Assembly: GCA_003646045.1 (NCBI GenBank) | Contig: QNDV01000006.1 | Coordinates: 1 to 19,240 of the forward strand | Direction of reading: 5' to 3' | Length of the DNA stretch: 19,240 nucleotides | DNA from: a bacterium | Lineage (GTDB): Bacteria; Krumholzibacteriota; Krumholzibacteria; LZORAL124-64-63 | Shown: positions 6,452 through 13,519 of the stretch, one piece after another | Layout of the letters: the number at the start of each line of letters is the position of its first letter | Position numbering within the stretch: position 1 is the first letter of the stretch | Made by a program: the position numbers and the translations under genes | Notes under the pieces: model-generated | Told to the model about the DNA's origin: nothing | Databases searched by the model: none | Seen by the model: only the letters and a program-made list of their open reading frames with translations

Positions 6452-7774
6452 CTAGAAGCGGGGGCGGCCAAGCTCATCCACAAGGGAGTGGATGTCGAAA
6501 TCGGACCTGGCCCCTGCGGCCTTGGCGTCCAAAATCCTCAATTTGATGGTGGTCACCACGGTAGTACCGGCTACCGGGTCGTGGTTCACGTGCAGGATCC
6601 GCTCATTCATGTAACCGGTGACATACATGTTGTCCGGTCCGGTTCCCCAGATCGAGACCAGGGATTGCAGAACATCCACCAGGGTCTCGCGGGTACCGTC
6701 GGGCTGTTGTTTGACCACGAGCCCATCGTCGGTGACCATGTACAGATCCCGGTCGTTGGGAGCGCCCACGGGGTCGGCGGCCGGTGCCAGCCAGATATCC
6801 CGGACACCAAATCGTTCCTCGCTGGTGACCGATTGCAGGCTGTAACGGATCCAATTCAAGTCTCCGGAAAGTACGTCCTCGGTGAGCCTGAACAGCCAAC
6901 CGGTAGAGGTACCGAACCAGTTGTTGCCGATTCCCAGGTCGCCGGAGTCGTCGGAGTGACTGCACACCACCCATTCGGGTACGGCTTCGGGATCGTCGCC
7001 GACTACCGTGACCTTCCAGTCATAGAGGCCTCTCTCATCGATGGGAGGATCGCAGTCGGGACAGACAATCGGCTCGTCGTCCTTCATGAAGAACCCGACC
7101 GTACCCTCGATGCCGACCCGCGTGTCCGGCGTGTCCTTGCGCAGGTAGGCGCCGCCGATCATGTAGTGATTCACCGCGGTGAGTGTAACCACGTCCTCGG
7201 CCAGCAGCAGGGTATCGACGACGGCATCGCCCTCCTTGGGATTGCGCGTGACCATCGTGCCGGGGCGGGGGCTCCAACTGCCGTCATAGACCAGGGCGGT
7301 ACCGTTCAGGCCCACGGCATGGAGCGCACCGTCATAGCTACCCAGACGAAAGAGATGCTCGTCTGTGCCGCTGGTCATGGCGGACCAGGAACCGCTGCCA
7401 GGGTTGCGCCAGATGTTGCCACCATGTCCGCAGGCGAAGGCGCTGCCATCGCCGGAACTGTACAGGGAGGTGATGCCCTGGTCGGTTCCCATGTCCACCC
7501 GCACCCAGTTGGTGGTATCGGACCAGTCGGAGTTGGTGAGGTGGTACATGGCGCCCAAGGCACCGGCTACCCAGACATCGTCGGCTGCCGTGCCCCAGAC
7601 ATCGAAAAACCAGGGGTTGGGATCTTCGGGGATCGGCTGGGGGAAGGTGACATTGGTTTCGTCATCCCCGCATCCAACCACGACGAACAAGCCGGCTGCC
7701 ATGACAAGGAGTACCGGCAACAGGCTGGCACGTCGAAGGGTCGATCTGTCCAGCATGGGCGCAAGTCTTTTCAT
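6452..7774 (-). CDS. Beta-propeller-like lipoprotein of unknown function
   Basis: ATG at 7774 (GAGGAAA at 7789-7783 upstream) gives 440 residues with a lipoprotein signal peptide. Its n-region is basic and its lipobox, VVGC, places the lipidated Cys at residue 35, followed by GDDE. The body has repeated blade-like units: DVWGTAADDVWVAGALGAMY (58-77), SLYSSGDGSAFACGHGGNIW (103-122), FRLGSYDGALHAVGLNGT (142-159) and SIWGTGPDNMYVTGY (374-388). These WGT..DD.(V/M)(W/Y)..G repeats are common in secreted propellers of myxobacteria and FCB-type bacteria. A CPDC motif (238-241) and further Cys at 115 and 271 may form disulfides. No catalytic residues were recognised. It is likely anchored in the outer membrane; an Asp at +3 rather than +2 gives no inner-membrane retention signal by the E. 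coli rule. It may be co-transcribed with pepF. Function is unknown. Confidence 0.8.
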   Translation of the reverse strand: MKRLAPMLDRSTLRRASLLPVLLVMAAGLFVVVGCGDDETNVTFPQPIPEDPNPWFFDVWGTAADDVWVAGALGAMYHLTNSDWSDTTNWVRVDMGTDQGITSLYSSGDGSAFACGHGGNIWRNPGSGSWSAMTSGTDEHLFRLGSYDGALHAVGLNGTALVYDGSWSPRPGTMVTRNPKEGDAVVDTLLLAEDVVTLTAVNHYMIGGAYLRKDTPDTRVGIEGTVGFFMKDDEPIVCPDCDPPIDERGLYDWKVTVVGDDPEAVPEWVVCSHSDDSGDLGIGNNWFGTSTGWLFRLTEDVLSGDLNWIRYSLQSVTSEERFGVRDIWLAPAADPVGAPNDRDLYMVTDDGLVVKQQPDGTRETLVDVLQSLVSIWGTGPDNMYVTGYMNERILHVNHDPVAGTTVVTTIKLRILDAKAAGARSDFDIHSLVDELGRPRF

Positions 7775-7916
7775 TACCGCAATTTCCTCGCGTTTTCGTG
7801 TGGGGAAAACGGTCACGACCGGCCGTCGGCGCCCGCCGCTCGCAGCCCATCTGGTCGTATGGCCACGCGCCGGGCGCATGCCCGCCCAATGGCAGAGCCG
7901 CGCTTCCAACCCATGA

Positions 7917-7945
7917 ATATTAAGTCGCGGCCACTCGAAAGTCCA
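7917..7945 (-). promoter_or_regulatory. Possible promoter for the propeller lipoprotein gene
   Basis: On the minus strand, TGGACT (7945-7940, 4/6) and TAATAT (7922-7917, 4/6) are 17 nt apart in a locally AT-rich patch. They would give a ~135-nt leader. Both hexamers are imperfect, so this is only a candidate. Confidence 0.28.
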
Positions 7946-7966
7946 TACCCTAACTCCGGATCATCG

Positions 7967-7989
7967 AGCGGGGACTTGCAGTTCCCGCT
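7967..7989. promoter_or_regulatory. Hairpin or dyad in the divergent lipoprotein/nadA intergenic region
   Basis: AGCGGGGACT (7967-7976) and AGTTCCCGCT (7980-7989) form a 10-bp stem with one G-U pair and a 3-nt TGC loop, 76 nt before the nadA start. It could be a nadA leader element or a regulator site. I recognise no known NAD-repressor operator here. The rest of the 290-nt gap (7775-8064) shows no other clear structure. Confidence 0.35.
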
Positions 7990-8064
7990 GGTTTGGGCAA
8001 CATTGGGATTGAACGGACTGGTGGTGGTCAGCCTCCGGATACCCCATGAGCGGGAGTTGCCGAC

Positions 8065-9024
8065 ATGAATACCGAAGAACGCTTCGTACTGGACCCTGGG
8101 CTAGATCTCTTCGCGGAGATCGAGCGCCTGCGCCGTGAGATGAACGCCGTCGTCCTGGCCCACTACTACCAGGACCCGGAGATACAGGACATCGCCGATT
8201 GCGTGGGAGACAGTCTGGCGCTGGCCCAGCAGGCGGCCGCCACCGAGGCGGAAGTCATCGTTTTCGCTGGTGTGCATTTCATGGCCGAGACGGCCAAGAT
8301 CCTCAATCCAGACAAGCAGGTTCTACTGCCGGATCTGGAGGCGGGCTGCAGCCTGGCCGACGGCTGCCCGACCGCTGCCTTCGGTGAATTCCTGGCGCAG
8401 TACCCGGGCCACAAGGTCGTCAGCTACATCAATTGTTCGGCAGCCACCAAGGCCATGAGCGACGTGATCTGCACCAGCGGCAACGCCGTCAGGATCGTGG
8501 ACTCGTTCGCGGCGGATACGCCCATCGTCTTTGCTCCCGACCGCTTTCTCGGGGCCTGGGTGTCCCGCCAACTCGGTCGGGAACTGGTGCTCTGGCCCGG
8601 ATCATGTGAAGTACACGAGGTTTTCAGCGAGCGCAGACTGGTGGAGCTGAAGGTCCGGCACCCGGAGGCCGTTGTCGCCGCCCACCCGGAATGTCCCGCA
8701 GGCATCCTGCAGCACGCGGACCATGTGGGCAGCACGGCAGCCATACTGCGCTACGCCAGGGAAACGGACCGGCGCCAGATCATTGTCGTTACCGAACCGG
8801 GCATCCTCCACCAGATGCAGAAGGAGAACCCGGACAAGGAATTGATCCCCGCTCCGGGACAGGACGAATCATGCAATTGCAACGAGTGTCCCTACATGAA
8901 GAAGAACACACTCGAGAAACTCTACCTCTGCATGCGCGACAGGACACCGGAAATCGTCGTGGATCCTGCGCTGGCGGATCGGGCGTTGGCGCCCATCGAA
9001 CGCATGCTGGAATTGAGCCGCTGA
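8065..9024 (+). CDS. nadA: Quinolinate synthase A
   Basis: NadA condenses iminoaspartate with dihydroxyacetone phosphate to make quinolinate in de novo NAD synthesis, using a [4Fe-4S] cluster. The 319-residue protein shows [20 protein letters not shown] (31-50), [11 protein letters not shown] (92-102), [16 protein letters not shown] (123-138), WPGSCEVH (177-184), HPECP (207-211), VGSTAA and [17 protein letters not shown] (265-281). Aligned with E. coli NadA, the likely cluster ligands are Cys95, Cys181 and Cys275. ATG at 8065 is supported by GGGAG at 8052-8056, 8 nt upstream. The cysteine desulfurase gene follows after 25 nt, in line with the cluster requirement. No nadB or nadC is visible in the window. 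Confidence 0.96.
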   Translation: MNTEERFVLDPGLDLFAEIERLRREMNAVVLAHYYQDPEIQDIADCVGDSLALAQQAAATEAEVIVFAGVHFMAETAKILNPDKQVLLPDLEAGCSLADGCPTAAFGEFLAQYPGHKVVSYINCSAATKAMSDVICTSGNAVRIVDSFAADTPIVFAPDRFLGAWVSRQLGRELVLWPGSCEVHEVFSERRLVELKVRHPEAVVAAHPECPAGILQHADHVGSTAAILRYARETDRRQIIVVTEPGILHQMQKENPDKELIPAPGQDESCNCNECPYMKKNTLEKLYLCMRDRTPEIVVDPALADRALAPIERMLELSR

Positions 9025-9049
9025 CCAACCGGCCGCGGAAAGAGCGGGC

Positions 9050-10219
9050 ATGAGCGTCACCACACCGGTCTTTCTCGACCACCATGCCACCACCCCTGTG
9101 GACCCGGGGGTGCTTGCCCTGATCGAGAGGGTGCAGCGAGAGCATTTCGGTAATCCGGCCAGTTTCGGGCACGCCTTCGGCTGGGCTGCCGCGGGACTCG
9201 TGGCTACGGCGCGGGAGCAGGTCGCCGTGCTGGTGGGGGGGCAGGCCCGCGAGATCATTTTCACCGGCGGAGCTACCGAGGCCAATAACCTCGCGTTGCT
9301 GGGGACCGCCCGGAGGTGGGAGCAGCATCGCCGACATCTGGTGATATCGGGACTCGAGCACGAGGCGGTGTCAGCGCCGGCGGCGGCCCTTACCAGGCAG
9401 GGCTGGGAACTGACGGTGGTGGCGGGCGAGACAACCGGCTGCATCGACCCCCGGAAAGTGCAGGACGCCCTGCGCCCTGATACGGCGCTGGTCTCGCTCA
9501 TGACGGCGCAGAACGAGATCGGTACCATCCAACCCGTGGCCGAAGTCGGTCGTATCTGCAAGGCACGTGGAATCCTGTTGCACAGTGACGCGGCCCAGGC
9601 TGTGGGGCGCATCCCGGTGGACGTGGACGAGCTGGGAGTGGATCTGCTCTCGATCTCGGCGCACAAGATGCATGGCCCCAAGGGGGTCGGTGCCCTCTGG
9701 ATCCGCAGTCGGGATCCCCGTGTCACCATCGAACCATTGCTGTACGGTGGTGGTCAGGAACGTGGGCTGCGCCCCGGGACTCTCAATGTCCCGGGTATTG
9801 TCGGCTTCGGTGAGGCGTGTCGGATAGCGGCGGAGGTACTGCCGGATGAGAGTGCACGCCTGCGCCTGTTGCGGGATAGCCTGTTGGACCATCTCGTGGG
9901 CGAACTTGACGGTGTCCACCTCAACGGTGTGCGTGAACCCCGATTACCCGGCAGCTTGAACGTGAGTGTGGAGGGAGTACCTGCCCACCGGCTGCTGGGG
10001 GCGTTGACCGAGTTGGCCGTGTCCTCAAGCTCGGCCTGCAGCAGTGTCGATTCCGAACCGTCCGAGATCCTGCGCGCCCTGGGCCGTCCGGACGACCTGG
10101 CCCGGGCCAGCCTGCGCATCGGTCTGGGAAGGTTCAACACGGAAGAGGAAATAACGTTCGCTGGCAGGCGTATCGTGGAAGTGGTGCGCAGCCTGCGCCT
10201 ATCCCTGCCCCGAAAGTGA
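9050..10219 (+). CDS. iscS: Cysteine desulfurase, IscS/NifS family (probable NadA cluster supplier)
   Basis: A PLP enzyme that takes sulfur from cysteine and passes it on as a persulfide. Signatures: DHHATTPVDP near the N-terminus, GATEANNLAL (74-83), LEHEAV with His104, NEIGTIQPV, HSDAAQ (Asp180, Gln183), SAHKMHGPKG with the PLP Lys206, GGGQERGLRPGTLN (233-246) and SSSSAC with the persulfide Cys330. Key residues fall at nearly the same numbers as in E. coli IscS. The 389-residue length and the SSSSACSS loop place it in the long-loop group I. GGAAAGAG (9037-9044) precedes the ATG by 5 nt. It sits 25 nt after nadA with no iscR/iscU nearby, so it is probably a dedicated NadA partner (NadS/NifS-like, as in B. 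subtilis and others) rather than the general Isc enzyme. That role is inferred from context. Confidence 0.93.
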   Translation: MSVTTPVFLDHHATTPVDPGVLALIERVQREHFGNPASFGHAFGWAAAGLVATAREQVAVLVGGQAREIIFTGGATEANNLALLGTARRWEQHRRHLVISGLEHEAVSAPAAALTRQGWELTVVAGETTGCIDPRKVQDALRPDTALVSLMTAQNEIGTIQPVAEVGRICKARGILLHSDAAQAVGRIPVDVDELGVDLLSISAHKMHGPKGVGALWIRSRDPRVTIEPLLYGGGQERGLRPGTLNVPGIVGFGEACRIAAEVLPDESARLRLLRDSLLDHLVGELDGVHLNGVREPRLPGSLNVSVEGVPAHRLLGALTELAVSSSSACSSVDSEPSEILRALGRPDDLARASLRIGLGRFNTEEEITFAGRRIVEVVRSLRLSLPRK

Positions 10220-10246
10220 AGGCCGGCACCCTCGTGGCACCGGCCT
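10220..10246 (+). terminator. GC hairpin directly after the cysteine desulfurase stop
   Basis: AGGCCGG (10220-10226) pairs with CCGGCCT (10240-10246), with further C-G pairing inside across a mismatch. It begins one base after the stop. No U-run follows. Beyond it, CTATCGT (10247-10253) and ACGATAG (10289-10295) form a second, wider inverted repeat. Together they fill the 86-nt gap between this gene and the convergent S1 gene. Confidence 0.45.
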
Positions 10247-10258
10247 CTATCGTCATGA

Positions 10259-10286
10259 TCGCAGGAACCTTGCGGTCGCAGGAACC
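10259..10286. repeat. 11-bp direct repeat between convergent genes
   Basis: TCGCAGGAACC occurs at 10259-10269 and again at 10276-10286, a 17-bp period, inside the loop of the CTATCGT/ACGATAG inverted repeat. It is intergenic, with no known function. Confidence 0.5.
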
Positions 10287-10305
10287 CTACGATAGCTGAA
10301 AATTC

Positions 10306-11604
10306 CTAGTCGCCGTCGTAGTGAGCAGTCTGGCGACGCGACAGGGAGATGCGGCGACGGTCCAGGTCCACATCCAGGACGCGCACCTCGATGTCATCGC
10401 CCTCGTTCAGGACCTCGCGGGGATGGATGATCCGTCGGTTGGCCAGTTCGGAGATGTGGACCAGTCCTTCGATTCCCGGTTGCAATTCCACAAACACACC
10501 GAAGTCCACCAGGCGGGTGACCCGGCCCGTGACGTCCGTTCCGGGCTCCAGGCCCTGAGCCGTCTCGGGCCAGGGATCGCTGGCCAGGGCTTTCATGGAC
10601 AGGCTGATCCGCTCGGTTCGACCCATGCCCAGATTCTGGATCTCCAGCACCTTGACCTTGATCTGCTGGCCTTCGCGCAGCACGTCACCGGGATGACCAA
10701 CCCGCTGGTGGGAAATCTGGGATATGTGAACAAGCCCTTCCAGGCCGCCGATATCAACGAAAGCACCGAAGGGTACCAGTCGCGTGACCATTCCCTCACG
10801 GGTATCACCCAGTTGCAGGCCGGCGCGGGTATCGGAGGCCTCGTCGTCACGGTTGGCCTGCAGCAGTGCACGCCGTGAGACGACGATGTTGCGGCCGTCA
10901 TCGGACAATTCGAGAATCTTGAATTCGTAATCCTTGCCCACGAAGATGGTGGGGTCGTCGGCACGGCGCAGATCGATCTGGCTGAACGGACAGAAGGCAC
11001 GTTTGCCACCGAGGTCCACCGAGAAGCCACCCTTGTTGGTTTCACCCACCTTGCCCTTGACCGGTGTGCCATCGGCAAATGCCGCGGCAAGGGCCTCGTA
11101 CCCCGCATCGCGCAGATTCACCGCCAGGGTCAACTTCAGACCGTCACCGTCCTTCTGGACATGGGCGGTGATCTCGTCACCTTCCTTGAACGCCGGTTGG
11201 CCGTCTTCTCCCTTGAGCTCGGCGAGGGACAGGGGTAGCTCGTTGCGCAGGCCGCAGTCGACGAAGGCGTCGTGTTCCCCGATCTGTACGATCCGGCCGG
11301 TTACCTTGTCGCCCGGCTTGGCTGCCGCGGGTGTTGCCTGCTCCGACTGCTCCAGCATCTCGGCGAAGTCACCGTCCTGGTTGTCGTCAGGGCTCTCGGC
11401 CGCTGGGACGTCGTCAGTGGTCGGGGCGACAGTGGGTTCGGGAGCTGGTTCCTCTTTGGGCTCGGGCGCGGCAGTGGGCTCGGGCGCGGCAGTGGGTTCG
11501 GGTGCATCAGTGGGATCAGGTGCAGCAGTGGGTTCGGGTGGAGTCGTGGTGGGCTCGTCCGGGTCGGGAGTCGGATTCAGGTTCTCGTTCAGCTCGCTGG
11601 TCAT
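10306..11604 (-). CDS. rpsA: Ribosomal protein S1-like protein, four S1 domains with a Pro/Glu/Thr/Ala-rich N-terminal tail
   Basis: Ribosomal S1 binds mRNA at the 30S platform and helps initiation on structured leaders. This 432-residue protein has four S1 (OB-fold) domains at about 97-162, 178-246, 266-338 and 355-424. The last two carry the classic FGAFVDI..LEGLVHIS and FGVFVELQPGIEGLVHISEL motifs; the first is divergent, as in S1 domain 1. Residues 1-95 are low complexity, with repeated PEPTAA hexapeptides and acidic stretches, probably disordered. E. coli S1 has six domains and 557 residues; four-domain forms exist in other phyla. ATG at 11604 has AGGA (11614-11611) 6 nt upstream. It has its own promoter and a ~107-nt leader, which could be the site of autoregulation, as in E. 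coli rpsA. Whether it is the ribosomal S1 or a paralogous S1-repeat protein cannot be settled from the window. Confidence 0.88.
   Translation of the reverse strand: MTSELNENLNPTPDPDEPTTTPPEPTAAPDPTDAPEPTAAPEPTAAPEPKEEPAPEPTVAPTTDDVPAAESPDDNQDGDFAEMLEQSEQATPAAAKPGDKVTGRIVQIGEHDAFVDCGLRNELPLSLAELKGEDGQPAFKEGDEITAHVQKDGDGLKLTLAVNLRDAGYEALAAAFADGTPVKGKVGETNKGGFSVDLGGKRAFCPFSQIDLRRADDPTIFVGKDYEFKILELSDDGRNIVVSRRALLQANRDDEASDTRAGLQLGDTREGMVTRLVPFGAFVDIGGLEGLVHISQISHQRVGHPGDVLREGQQIKVKVLEIQNLGMGRTERISLSMKALASDPWPETAQGLEPGTDVTGRVTRLVDFGVFVELQPGIEGLVHISELANRRIIHPREVLNEGDDIEVRVLDVDLDRRRISLSRRQTAHYDGD
11459..11548 (-). repeat. Five tandem 18-bp units encoding PEPTAA repeats in the S1 protein
   Basis: On the plus strand the unit GGCTCGGGCGCGGCAGTG occurs as two perfect copies (11459-11476, 11477-11494). 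Three degenerate copies follow at 11495, 11513 and 11531. The 18-nt period keeps the frame and encodes EPTAAP-type hexapeptides. The identity of the first two copies suggests recent slippage, so copy number may vary between strains. Confidence 0.8.
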
Positions 11605-11717
11605 GTCCGGTCCTGCTCTCTCTGGTCTCGGGTCCCCACGACCGCCGCAGGCCCATAAAAGCGCTTTGTACTGGCACTTCGAGGTCTGCGTTAGCAGCGG
11701 CCGTCATCTTCCGCGGC

Positions 11718-11746
11718 ATGATAACACAACCCTCAGGGCATGACCA
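11718..11746 (-). promoter_or_regulatory. Extended -10 promoter for the S1 gene
   Basis: On the minus strand, TGGTCA (11746-11741, 4/6) is followed after 17 nt by TATCAT (11723-11718, 5/6), preceded by the TGn extension (TGTTATCAT). The predicted start is near 11711, giving a ~107-nt leader. An 11-bp dyad, ACCACAGTGGT (11743-11753), overlaps the -35 box and could be an operator. Confidence 0.5.
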
Positions 11747-11770
11747 CAGTGGTATCAAGGACTTTGGGGC

Positions 11771-13468
11771 TTACGAGGACGTGAAATCCGGGTTCCTGCC
11801 CACTACCAGCAAGGTGAGATCATCAGCGGGGCCGGGTAGCGGACCAGAGTGGGCCAGGACAGCTTCCAGCACGCGGTCCATGGTGGCAGACGGGTCGGTG
11901 TCCGAAGTGCTGCCGGCGCTCATGGCCAGTCCGTCCTCACCGAATTGCTTTCCCTCGCTGTCGGCGGCTTCGGTCAGGCCGTCGGTGCACACGATCACCT
12001 GGTCACCGGGGTCAAGGGCGAGTTCCTGCGCCTCGTAGGAGGCGTCAGGGAGCATGCCGACCGGTGGGCCGCCTGGTCGCAGGCCTACCAGTGTTCCGGT
12101 CACTCGCAGGACCAGGGGCGGGACATGACCGGCGCTGACGTAGTGGACCGGTCCCGCGCAATCCGGCAACAGGAGCATAAACATGGTTGCGAACTTCTCG
12201 TCGTCCGTCGCCTGGCATAGTTGACGGTTGACCTGGGCGAGCAGCTCGGCTGGATCCTGGATCACCGGGGCCAGGGCCCGTACCGTGGCCTGCAGGTTGG
12301 ACGCCAGCAGGGCCGCGGCCACTCCCTTGCCGCAGACGTCGGCGACTACGATGGCTGTTCGTCCGGCGGCCGCGGGCAGAATGTCATAGATGTCGCCACT
12401 GACCGTGCGCGAAGGACGATTTACAGCCGCGACGGTCCATGGCCCGGGCAGGCTCCAGTCCACCGGAAGCAGCCGTTGCTGGATCTCGCGAGCGGTATCC
12501 AGTTGCTGTTGGAGATCCTGTTGGACCAGGACGGCGTCCACACCGGCCAACCCCAGGCGGGCCAGGGGAGACCGCGCGTCCACGACCGTCTTGTCGGTGG
12601 AGGGTGCGTTGGACATGAGGCTGCCTGCCAGGCCTGCCACTTCGGTGGCTATCTCGTCGACGAATTCGTCCAGCCGCTCGGCAGATACTCCGGCCTGGGC
12701 GCCCGCTTCCGCCAGCGCCCGGGGCTCAAGGCCCTCACCACTGACGCCGAGGCCCTGTGAGGTCGCAAGTTCCCGGGCCCTCTGGACGGCGCGGATCAAG
12801 GGCTCCGCCTCGGCCGGAGGGTGGTCGGACGGGTACCGGTCTCCCTGGTGGGCAACGATGTCACACAGCAGGCGGGGCAGATTCCAACGTTGGCAAACCG
12901 CGGCGCCCACCTGCCACGGATCACATCCACAGGAAAGTCGACAAGCATCGGCCAGCGCAATATTTCCGGTGCGGGCCAGGGCGACAGCCGCCTCCATCTC
13001 ACGGGGAGCGCGTTGCATCAGGACACCCAAACCGATGCCCTGCAGAATACCCGCCAACCATGCGTCCTGGGCGTGCTCGTTCAGGTCTCGTCCCAACAGA
13101 CGGGCCCAGCAGGCAGTAGCCAGGTTGTGTTGCCAGACGGCGGCGGACGGCAGGCCTTTCACGTTGGTCGTGGCAGGAAACATATCATGGGCGCCCATGA
13201 GCAGAGCAAGGTCGCGGACCCTGTTCATACCCAGCCGAACCAATGATCCACGCAGGTCCCGGATTTCCTGTCCCCGGGAAAAGGCGGCACTGTTGGCCAA
13301 GGCGAGGAAGCGCAGGGACAGGGGGGCGTCGGCCAGGATGACACGGGACAAGGCATCCATGTCACAGTCGGGGTCAGAGGTGAGCGTCACGACGTGGGCG
13401 GCCACCGACGGGAGGCTGCCCACCTCGTCCACCAGTGCGGTGACCGAGATGGTGTGTGTGGTTGTCAT
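11771..13468 (-). CDS. HDOD domain-SpoIIE/PP2C phosphatase signalling protein
   Basis: A 565-residue cytoplasmic protein with two recognisable parts. Residues ~7-215 form an HDOD domain (VDEVGSLPSVAAHVVTLTSD, then SLRFLALANSAAFS and LVRLGMNRVRDLALL). The usual HD is replaced at LQGIG, so no hydrolase activity is expected. A helical coiled-coil linker (~310-335, LQQQLDTAREIQQRLLP) leads into a SpoIIE-type PP2C phosphatase (~345-556) with SGDIYD (Asp359), VADVCGKGVAAALLAS (Asp377), FATMFM, SAGHVPPLVL, CTDGLTEA (Asp496) and DDLTLL (549-554). All metal-binding Asp are present. RsbU-type enzymes dephosphorylate anti-sigma-factor antagonists, so this protein probably feeds a partner-switching system; no antagonist or kinase gene is nearby. 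The ATG at 13468 is preferred to TTG at 13498, but neither has a good Shine-Dalgarno. The gene follows the glycosidase-like gene after 51 nt and may be expressed from its transcript. Confidence 0.88.
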   Translation of the reverse strand: MTTTHTISVTALVDEVGSLPSVAAHVVTLTSDPDCDMDALSRVILADAPLSLRFLALANSAAFSRGQEIRDLRGSLVRLGMNRVRDLALLMGAHDMFPATTNVKGLPSAAVWQHNLATACWARLLGRDLNEHAQDAWLAGILQGIGLGVLMQRAPREMEAAVALARTGNIALADACRLSCGCDPWQVGAAVCQRWNLPRLLCDIVAHQGDRYPSDHPPAEAEPLIRAVQRARELATSQGLGVSGEGLEPRALAEAGAQAGVSAERLDEFVDEIATEVAGLAGSLMSNAPSTDKTVVDARSPLARLGLAGVDAVLVQQDLQQQLDTAREIQQRLLPVDWSLPGPWTVAAVNRPSRTVSGDIYDILPAAAGRTAIVVADVCGKGVAAALLASNLQATVRALAPVIQDPAELLAQVNRQLCQATDDEKFATMFMLLLPDCAGPVHYVSAGHVPPLVLRVTGTLVGLRPGGPPVGMLPDASYEAQELALDPGDQVIVCTDGLTEAADSEGKQFGEDGLAMSAGSTSDTDPSATMDRVLEAVLAHSGPLPGPADDLTLLVVGRNPDFTSS

Positions 13469-13519
13469 GTTTGAGGGTATCGGCACCGGGAACGTCAAGA
13501 TGAGGGGTATGGGGTCGAG

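Noticed and set aside
6347..8068. 573-codon plus-strand open frame opposite the propeller lipoprotein and the pepF start
   Set aside because: It is a shadow frame. The minus strand carries a lipobox, propeller repeats and ribosome-binding sites, while the plus-strand product is low-complexity with no recognisable domain, and it also runs through the intergenic hairpin and into nadA.
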